Shown in pieces: positions 1 to 5,184 of a stretch of DNA of 5,385 bases; within the stretch, counting starts at the first letter, position 1; every line of letters begins with the position of its first letter. The position numbers were made by a program, and so were the translations under genes. Source of the DNA: Planctomycetota bacterium. GTDB taxonomy: Bacteria > Planctomycetota > UBA1135. Below the pieces are notes generated by a model. It was not told the DNA's origin, did not search any database, and was given only the letters and a program-made list of their open reading frames with translations. The DNA lies in assembly GCA_002400895.1 (NCBI GenBank), contig NVRO01000014.1:5995-11379 (forward strand). The letters run 5' to 3'.

Positions 1-756
1 GCTGGTGCCCACGTGCGTACGATGTCGGGGGACTCGGGAATGCTGCCAGTAGATGAGGTTGCTGCGGCGATTCGTCCGCCTTCGGTGCACATGCCGCGGA
101 CCGGTTTAATTTGCCTTGAGCAAACTCATCTCTTCTCCGGTGGAGCTATTCTGCCAATGTCCTATCTGCAAGAGCTGCGGGGATTGTCTGTTGATGCCGG
201 GATTCCGGTCCATATCGACGGCGCCCGCTTGTTCAATGCTTTAGTTGAAACCGAAGTGGACCCTGCGGTTTATTCCAGCTTGTGCGATTCACTTGCGATT
301 TCCCTGTGCAAGGGTCTGTCATGCCCGATCGGTTCAATCTTGATGGGCAATGGAGTTTTTATCGAGCGGGCTCGCCGGGTGCGCAAGTGGATGGGTGGCG
401 GCATGCGTCAATCCGGTTATATGGCTGCTTGTGGTCTGGTCGCACTGGATGAAGTTGTCGACATCATCCAGGATGACAATGCTCGTTGTCGCAAGTTGGG
501 CGGCGCCATTTTGGGAATCCCGGGATTGCAACTGGCTCAACAAACCATTGACACCAATATCCTTTTCGTCGAAATCACCAATCCTGACCTCGACGCGCCG
601 ATGGTCGAAGCAGCATTGCGTGACCATGATGTGTTGGCACTTGCGCTCGGTGATCGTCTTCTGCGTTTTGTCACTCATCGTGGTGTTACTGACAACGACA
701 TCAATCGTGCCGCCAATGGATTGATGGAAGTCTTGTCTCCACAACCAATCGAATAA
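1..756 (+). CDS. ltaE: Low-specificity L-threonine aldolase (5' end missing)
   Basis: This is a PLP-dependent fold-type I lyase that cleaves L-threonine or allo-threonine to glycine and acetaldehyde in the cytoplasm. The frame is open from the first base, so 251 residues are visible. The family is about 335-345 residues, so roughly 90-100 N-terminal residues lie upstream of the window. Signature blocks are present: HIDGAR (211-228), whose Asp would contact the PLP ring nitrogen; SLCKG (301-315), with the Schiff-base lysine at 310-312; GGGMRQSG (394-417); and LRFVTH near the C-terminus, with a likely substrate-carboxylate Arg. The GTG at 13 and ATG at 22 are internal codons, not starts. TAA at 754-756 is followed after 2 nt by the next gene, which suggests an operon. 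The family also includes phenylserine and other beta-hydroxy amino acid aldolases, so exact substrate preference is not determined. Confidence 0.93.
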   Translation, partial: AGAHVRTMSGDSGMLPVDEVAAAIRPPSVHMPRTGLICLEQTHLFSGGAILPMSYLQELRGLSVDAGIPVHIDGARLFNALVETEVDPAVYSSLCDSLAISLCKGLSCPIGSILMGNGVFIERARRVRKWMGGGMRQSGYMAACGLVALDEVVDIIQDDNARCRKLGGAILGIPGLQLAQQTIDTNILFVEITNPDLDAPMVEAALRDHDVLALALGDRLLRFVTHRGVTDNDINRAANGLMEVLSPQPIE

Positions 757-758
757 AC

Positions 759-2114
759 ATGTCAGTCTTCAAGGCTTACGACATTCGTGGAACCTACCCC
801 GACCAGATAGACGCTCAGTTGGCATACCGGATTGGCCGGGCCTACGCCGATTTTCTCGCTGCCGAACCGGTGGTGGTGGGGCGTGATATGCGTTCAATGT
901 CGCCGGAAATATCCGCCGCTTTCATTGATGGTGTACGCGATGGCGGCCTTTCAGTAATTGCCGTCGGGCTTTGTTCAACTCCGCAGTTGTACTTTGCGAT
1001 TGGACACCTTGAAGCCGCCGGTGGGGTAATCGTGACTGCCAGCCATAACCCCGCGGAGTACATCGGCTTCAAGTTGTGCCGGGATCAGGCCAAGCCGATT
1101 TCCGGGGACAACGGCATCATGGACATCGAGGCGATGGCCACCGCTGCAACCGCACCGGTGCCGGTGGCGGAACGCGGTGGATTTGAGGAAGTTGAGGTAA
1201 TGGATGGTTATATCGACCATGTACTGAAGTGGGCGGACATTTCGCGGCCGATAATGCTGGCTTCGGATGCGGCCAATGGGATGGCCGCGCATACTTTTCC
1301 GCATTTGCTGAAGCGTTTGCCGATGGTCGAACACCATGGTCTGTTCTTCGAGATGGATGGCACCTTCCCCAATCATGAAGCCAACCCCCTCAACCAGAAG
1401 AATCTGGTCGACTTGCAGAAATTAATTGGCGAGTGCGGGGCTGAAGTCGGTGCTGCATTCGATGGTGATGCCGACCGCTGCTGTTTTGTGGATGAAAATG
1501 GTCGTGCGATTGGTAACGACATTATCACTACCCTGGTGGCCAACGACATTCTGTCCCGCGAGCCGGGCGGCGCGATTGTCTATGACCTCCGCTCCTCCTG
1601 GGTATTGCCTGAGCGCATCAAGGCGCTCGGTGGCAAACCAATCAAGGAGCGGGTCGGACATTCCTTCCTGAAGGCGCGGATGCGCGAATTCAACGCTCCG
1701 TTCGGCGGCGAACTCAGTGGACACTATTACTTTCGCGACAACTGGTTTGCCGACAGTTCGGAAATCATCCTGTTGTCGGTGCTCAACCTGGTTTCTCGCT
1801 CCGACCGTCCCTTCTCGGAAATGCTGGACGAGTTGATGTGCTACCACAGTACCGGCGAAGTCAACTTCAAGGTCGAAGACAAACTCGGAGCGATTGAAAA
1901 ACTCAAGGCACATTACGGAGACGCTGAGCAGGACGAGCTTGATGGCATCACCATTGCCTATGGCGACCCTAGCGAACACGACTGGTGGTGGGTTAATCTG
2001 CGGATGTCAAACACCGAACCCTTGCTGCGCATGAATCTAGAATCTGACAATCGCGCGGTGATGGAAGCGCGAACCCGCGAGGTGATGGAAGTGTTGGGGG
2101 TTGAACCCGAATAG
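759..2114 (+). CDS. manB: Phosphomannomutase/phosphoglucomutase
   Basis: This 451-residue alpha-D-phosphohexomutase interconverts the 1- and 6-phosphates of mannose and/or glucose, feeding GDP-mannose or UDP-glucose for polysaccharides and glycoconjugates. All four active-site elements are visible. TASHNP (residues 93-98) has the phosphoserine Ser95. DGDADR (235-240) is the Mg2+ loop. GELSGH (317-322) is the sugar-specificity loop typical of dual PMM/PGM enzymes. SNTEP (417-421) with Arg424 is the C-terminal phosphate-binding loop. The length matches the family (about 450-460), and MSVFKAYDIRG is a typical N-terminus, so the ATG at 759 is secure. It begins 2 nt after the aldolase stop with no visible Shine-Dalgarno, so translation may be coupled to the upstream gene. 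The GELSGH loop does not separate mannose from glucose preference, so the symbol reflects the family and not a proven substrate. Confidence 0.95.
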   Translation: MSVFKAYDIRGTYPDQIDAQLAYRIGRAYADFLAAEPVVVGRDMRSMSPEISAAFIDGVRDGGLSVIAVGLCSTPQLYFAIGHLEAAGGVIVTASHNPAEYIGFKLCRDQAKPISGDNGIMDIEAMATAATAPVPVAERGGFEEVEVMDGYIDHVLKWADISRPIMLASDAANGMAAHTFPHLLKRLPMVEHHGLFFEMDGTFPNHEANPLNQKNLVDLQKLIGECGAEVGAAFDGDADRCCFVDENGRAIGNDIITTLVANDILSREPGGAIVYDLRSSWVLPERIKALGGKPIKERVGHSFLKARMREFNAPFGGELSGHYYFRDNWFADSSEIILLSVLNLVSRSDRPFSEMLDELMCYHSTGEVNFKVEDKLGAIEKLKAHYGDAEQDELDGITIAYGDPSEHDWWWVNLRMSNTEPLLRMNLESDNRAVMEARTREVMEVLGVEPE

Positions 2115-2128
2115 TTGCGCCCTTGGGG

Positions 2129-2134
2129 TAAACT
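2129..2134 (+). promoter_or_regulatory. Putative -10 box for a leaderless arginase transcript
   Basis: TAAACT fits the TANNNT -10 pattern and ends 6 nt before the arginase ATG at 2141. Transcription would then start at or next to the A of the start codon. No usable Shine-Dalgarno is present: the only G-run, 2125-2128, is about 12 nt from the ATG. No good -35 element is seen at 16-18 nt spacing; TTGAAC at 2101-2106 is 22 nt away. The box lies in the 26-nt gap after the mutase stop. The same geometry at two other starts in this window supports it. Confidence 0.5.
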
Positions 2135-2140
2135 AAAGCC

Positions 2141-3052
2141 ATGACCAATCCAATTCGCATTATCGGGGTGCCTATCGACCTCGGTGCTCAGCACCGTGGT
2201 ACCGACATGGGCCCGAGTGCATTGCGCGTGGCCGGAGTTGCCGCCGGTTTGCGGAAGTTGGGACTGGAAGTCGGTCGGGAGCAGGATGTGCAAGTGCCTT
2301 CGATGGAATCACGGGTTGCCGATGACTCCAATCTTCGCTTCAAGAACGAAATCCAGCATGTTTGCGAGCGTTTATGCAAACGGGTTCAACGCGCCCTTGA
2401 TGAGGGTGCCTTCCCACTCATGTATGGAGGTGACCACTCGCTGGCAATGGGTTCGGTGGCTGGTGCTGCGGCACATTTCCGTGCCCAAGGTCAAAACCTC
2501 GGCTTGATCTGGTTTGATGCCCATGGCGACATGAACTCGCCCGCGAGCTCTCCTTCCGGCAATATTCACGGCATGCCGTTGGCAGTGCTACTTGGTCAGG
2601 GTGACCCAAGTTTGTGTGCAATCGGTGGTGATGGGCCCAAAGTTGACCCCAAAAATGTTGCTCTGGTGGGGATTCGCGAAGTCGACCGGGGAGAGCGTGC
2701 AGCAATCAAAGCGGCTGGGATCAATGTCTGGACCATGCGTGACATTGACGAGTTGGGCATGCATGTAGTCATTACCCGGGCGCTCGAAGTGGTCTGTGCC
2801 GATACTGCCGGCTTCCATCTCTCCTTCGATGTCGACGGACTCGACCCCGAGATTGCGCCCGGCACCGGAACCCGTGTCCCCGGCGGAGTCGACTTTCGGG
2901 AGGCTCACCTGTTCATGGAAACTATTGCCGATAGTGGCAAAATGTGTTCCGCCGACATAGTCGAGTTGAATCCGATTCTCGACCACGGCAACCAGACCGC
3001 CGAGTTGGTCAAGGAGTTGATCCTTTCCGCTTTCGGCAAGGCAATCCTCTAG
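2141..3052 (+). CDS. rocF: Arginase
   Basis: This 303-residue ureohydrolase hydrolyses L-arginine to L-ornithine and urea at a binuclear Mn2+ centre in the cytoplasm. The metal ligands are all in place: His99 in GGDHS (96-100), Asp126, His128 and Asp130 in WFDAHGD (124-130), and Asp230 and Asp232 in SFDVDGLDP (228-236). NIHGMP (141-146) supplies the proton-shuttle His143. REVDRGE (179-185) corresponds to the substrate amino-group site, and Glu275 in DIVELNP contacts the guanidinium in relatives. These arginase-specific features and the length favour arginase over agmatinase or formiminoglutamase. No urease or ornithine gene is visible nearby. Its own -10-like box suggests transcription separate from the mutase. 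Its TAG stop overlaps the stop of the convergent channel gene. Confidence 0.95.
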   Translation: MTNPIRIIGVPIDLGAQHRGTDMGPSALRVAGVAAGLRKLGLEVGREQDVQVPSMESRVADDSNLRFKNEIQHVCERLCKRVQRALDEGAFPLMYGGDHSLAMGSVAGAAAHFRAQGQNLGLIWFDAHGDMNSPASSPSGNIHGMPLAVLLGQGDPSLCAIGGDGPKVDPKNVALVGIREVDRGERAAIKAAGINVWTMRDIDELGMHVVITRALEVVCADTAGFHLSFDVDGLDPEIAPGTGTRVPGGVDFREAHLFMETIADSGKMCSADIVELNPILDHGNQTAELVKELILSAFGKAIL

Positions 3053-4068
3053 CTCTGCTTGATGGCATGGGCAAATGCGTCGACGTCGACGCGGTGCCCC
3101 ATGACCATCAGCGCATCGCCTTCCTCCAGTTGCTCCTCTGCGCGCGGGTTGAAGCGTAATTGTCCTTCATTGCGAACGGCGATTGCAATCAGTCCGAAGC
3201 GCGCACTGACTTCCAGAGTCCTGAGCGTGCGATTCTGGCTTACTTCCGAGGCAGGAATAACGACTTCCTCAATCAGGACTTCGTGGCGAATGCTGCCAAG
3301 GGCAAGGTCGGCGAGGTCGACGGCGCCCGGACGCAGAAAAGCCTGAGCCAGGCGGTGTCCGCCAAGCTGGTAGGGAGTAACCACCGAGGTCGCACCAACC
3401 GCCATTAGTTTAGGTTCTGTTCGTGGGTCCTCGGCCCTGGCCACAATCGGGCAGGTCCGGTTCTTGCGTCTGGCGGTAAGGGTGATGAAGACATTGTCAG
3501 CGTCGGTTCCGACTGCGGCAATGACCCCGGCGGCCCTTTCAATACCTGCCAATTTCAAGGTTTCTTCGTCAGTAGCATCGCCACAAATCGAAAGCACCTT
3601 GTCCTCCCGCAAGTTGGCAATGGTGTCTTCGTCGCGTTCGATAACAACGGAATTCCGTTGACTCAGGGAAAGTTCAGCGCGGACAATTGCGCCGAGTCGA
3701 CCGCAGCCACATAAAATAATGTGCCCGCTTAATTTGTCGATTGATTTTTGCATGCGTTTTGCCTCTCTGATGGGCATGTTCTTGATGAGTGTTCGAGCAA
3801 ATACCCCGCCAGCAAAAAAGAAACTGGCAACCCCGGCGACAATCAGGGCAATGGTGAGCACCTGCCCGGGGGCTGAAATTTCACCGACCTCGCGGAAGCC
3901 GCCGAAACTGACCGTGAGTACGGTAATGAAGAGCGCGTCGAGCAGACTCCACCCTTCGATCAGAGCGTAGCCCAAGGTGCCACAGGTAAGGACAAGGATA
4001 ATCCAAAGCCCGACTGCCAGGAGCTCGCGCCATTGCTGCCGCCCGGTCGTATTGCGCTTTGGTTGCAC
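3049..4068 (-). CDS. Two-TM potassium channel subunit with C-terminal TrkA-N/TrkA-C (RCK) module
   Basis: This 339-residue inner-membrane protein resembles MthK/Kch-type ligand-gated potassium channels. TM1 spans about residues 15-37. A pore helix and filter lie at about 41-60, and TM2 at about 68-92. From 115 a Rossmann RCK domain starts with HIILCGCGRLG (GxGxxG at 121-126) and an acidic Glu144 at the end of the second strand, consistent with NAD(H) or other nucleotide binding. A TrkA-C regulatory domain covers about 260-338. The filter region reads TVSFGGFRE (52-60), where related channels have forms like TTVGFGE or TTVGYGE, so ion selectivity is uncertain. The GTG start at 4066-4068 is chosen because an in-frame stop lies a short distance upstream and no ATG intervenes. 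It also sits 7 nt after a TAGAAT box. The gene is divergent from mcsB and convergent with arginase, sharing a CTAG that gives both stops. Confidence 0.9.
   Translation of the reverse strand: MQPKRNTTGRQQWRELLAVGLWIILVLTCGTLGYALIEGWSLLDALFITVLTVSFGGFREVGEISAPGQVLTIALIVAGVASFFFAGGVFARTLIKNMPIREAKRMQKSIDKLSGHIILCGCGRLGAIVRAELSLSQRNSVVIERDEDTIANLREDKVLSICGDATDEETLKLAGIERAAGVIAAVGTDADNVFITLTARRKNRTCPIVARAEDPRTEPKLMAVGATSVVTPYQLGGHRLAQAFLRPGAVDLADLALGSIRHEVLIEEVVIPASEVSQNRTLRTLEVSARFGLIAIAVRNEGQLRFNPRAEEQLEEGDALMVMGHRVDVDAFAHAIKQS
3061..3109. repeat. Extended imperfect inverted repeat just past the arginase stop
   Basis: The two arms pair as GATGG (3061-3065) with CCATC (3105-3109), then CATGGG with CCCATG, a 2-bp CA/TG step, and the perfect 16-bp palindrome 3077-3092 (GCGTCGAC/GTCGACGC). 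In RNA this would give about 19 pairs with small bulges and an ACGT tetraloop. It begins 9 nt after the arginase stop and also encodes the last residues of the opposing channel gene (HRVDVDAFAHAIKQ). No U-run follows on the plus strand, so it is not a textbook intrinsic terminator. A 3' end-protecting or pausing structure for the arginase mRNA is possible, and coding coincidence is not excluded. Confidence 0.45.
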
Positions 4069-4075
4069 CTGAATG

Positions 4076-4081
4076 ATTCTA
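4076..4081 (-). promoter_or_regulatory. Putative -10 box for the channel gene (leaderless)
   Basis: Read on the minus strand this is TAGAAT, followed by 7 nt and the GTG start codon at 4068. The spacing places the transcription start at or beside the GTG, leaving no room for a Shine-Dalgarno leader. No convincing -35 hexamer is seen at the expected position around 4099-4104, which overlaps the opposing promoter. Confidence 0.5.
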
Positions 4082-4093
4082 GCTCGGCTGGCT

Positions 4094-4099
4094 TACAAT
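4094..4099 (+). promoter_or_regulatory. Putative -10 box for the protein-arginine kinase gene (leaderless)
   Basis: TACAAT is close to the TATAAT consensus and lies 7 nt before the GTG start at 4107, the same geometry as the divergent box. The expected -35 position (around 4071-4076, GAATGA) is a poor match and coincides with the -10 region of the opposing channel promoter. The whole intergenic region is only 38 bp (4069-4106), so both promoters must share it. Confidence 0.5.
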
Positions 4100-4106
4100 C
4101 CGGAAC

Positions 4107-4988
4107 GTGGATGAACGCCTTGAACCACTTCTGGAGAATCCGCCGGCTTGGCTGTTGCCGGGTGGTCCGGAATCGGACGTGGTGGTTGCCACTCGCATTC
4201 GCCTGGCACGAAATGTTTCCGGCCTGCCCTTCCCGCACTTGATCAGCGCCAAGCAGGCAGCGGATTTATGTGAGCAGGCGCGCGAACGCCTGGGCGGAAT
4301 CTTCCCGGATAATCTTGCCATCGAGCCGGGTTCACTGAGCCAGGCTGACGGTGATTTACTGGTCGAGCGAAGTCTGGCTTCCCGTGATTTGCTGGAGTCG
4401 TCCCGTCCTGCTCTGGTGCTCTTCAATGCCGAGGAAAGCCTCGGGTTAATGGTCAACGAAGAGGATCATTTCCGCTCGCAAAGCTTTGCCGCCGGCCTCA
4501 ACTTTGATGTCGCCTTCAAGGTCTCCCAGCCGTTGATGCACAGCCTCAGCGAACGCTTCAACCTGGCGCGGCATCGACGATTCGGATATCTGACTGCGTG
4601 CCCTTCCAATGTTGGTACCGGGATGCGCGCCAGCTTATTGGTCCATTTGCCGGCCTTGTCGCGGAACAACACTGCTACCCAGCAGGCGATGCAAGCTGCT
4701 CGAGGCGCCAAGTTGGCGGTACGTGGTGTGCATGGTGAAGGCAGTCGTGCGCTGGGGCATCTCTTTCAAATCAGCAACCAACTTACCCTCGGCAGCGAAG
4801 TTCCGGCGCAAATGAAGTTGGTCGAAGACTTTGCTCGGCAACTGGTTTCCTTTGAGCGTCGCACGCGCCAGGAGCTGCTGTCGGATGCTTCATCACGGGC
4901 GGTCTTGATCAAGGACATCAAAGCCCATTATCGCTTGTTGTGCGAGGCTCCCGGTATTACCTCTGCACAGGCACTCAACTCGCTGTAG
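4107..4988 (+). CDS. mcsB: Protein-arginine kinase (McsB-like), kinase part, ended early by an in-frame TAG
   Basis: McsB transfers the ATP gamma-phosphate to protein arginines; in Gram-positive bacteria this marks proteins for ClpC-ClpP degradation. The 293 residues include GPESD and ATRIRLARN (20-36), the guanidino-kinase NEEDH block (117-121), YLTACPSNVGTGMRAS (161-176) with Cys165, and VRGVHGEGS followed by FQISNQLTLG (205-229). The phosphagen-kinase-like catalytic domain is therefore complete. Family length is about 350-363, but TAG at 4986-4988 stops this product early. The same frame continues after it with recognisable McsB sequence to 5183 (358 sense codons plus the TAG). GTG at 4107 is preferred because it places the conserved N-terminus correctly and sits 7 nt from a TACAAT box. 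The usual partners ctsR, mcsA and clpC are not adjacent. Nonsense mutation, sequence error and stop-codon readthrough all remain possible. Confidence 0.88.
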   Translation: MDERLEPLLENPPAWLLPGGPESDVVVATRIRLARNVSGLPFPHLISAKQAADLCEQARERLGGIFPDNLAIEPGSLSQADGDLLVERSLASRDLLESSRPALVLFNAEESLGLMVNEEDHFRSQSFAAGLNFDVAFKVSQPLMHSLSERFNLARHRRFGYLTACPSNVGTGMRASLLVHLPALSRNNTATQQAMQAARGAKLAVRGVHGEGSRALGHLFQISNQLTLGSEVPAQMKLVEDFARQLVSFERRTRQELLSDASSRAVLIKDIKAHYRLLCEAPGITSAQALNSL

Positions 4989-5183
4989 ATATTGCGGCTG
5001 GCAATGAATAGCGGATTGGACCAGGAACTTGGATTCCAGTTGACCGAACATCAACTGCTGTTGAACTCATTTCAAATCCAGCCCGGGCATCTGCAGGGGC
5101 GGATTGGCTGTGAATTGAAGCCCAGCGAGCGGGACGCATCGCGCGCCCAGCTGTTGCGAAGCGCGCTCTGCTTGCCGTCCTGA
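4989..5183 (+). pseudogene. mcsB: C-terminal part of mcsB, same frame, downstream of the TAG
   Basis: After the TAG the frame stays open for 64 codons and ends at TGA 5181-5183. The segment starts ILRLAMNSGLDQELG, which lines up without gaps with the RLGIDLG segment of Bacillus McsB as I recall it. It ends with KPSERDASRAQLLRSAL. RDASRA (5130-5147, residues 342-347 of the joined protein) fits the RDxxRA motif of the phosphoarginine-binding pocket used in allosteric control of McsB. It is therefore a detached domain end and not a separate gene family. Independent translation would need TTG at 4992 or ATG at 5004, neither with a clear Shine-Dalgarno. It could be a remnant, part of a readthrough product, or an artefact of one wrong base. 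Confidence 0.75.
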
Positions 5184-5184
5184 T

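Noticed and set aside
334..744. Minus-strand and alternate-frame ORFs of 120-136 codons within the aldolase gene
   Set aside because: They lie fully inside a well-supported enzyme gene and show no recognisable domain; they are shadows of its codon pattern.
1422..1979. 185-codon minus-strand ORF inside the mutase gene
   Set aside because: The mutase frame carries the Mg2+ loop, sugar loop and phosphate loop across this stretch. The antisense reading has no family features.
2098..2108. GGGTT-G-AACCC inverted repeat at the end of the mutase gene as a terminator
   Set aside because: The 1-nt centre cannot form a hairpin loop with more than a few pairs, and no T-run follows.
4986..4988. TAG reassigned as a sense codon genome-wide
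   Set aside because: The mutase, arginase and channel genes all end in TAG at the expected family lengths, so TAG works as a normal stop here. Only site-specific readthrough remains open.
4992..5183. Independent small gene of 63 codons
   Set aside because: It is in the same frame as the kinase and matches the McsB C-terminus including RDxxRA, so it is part of that gene and not a separate one.
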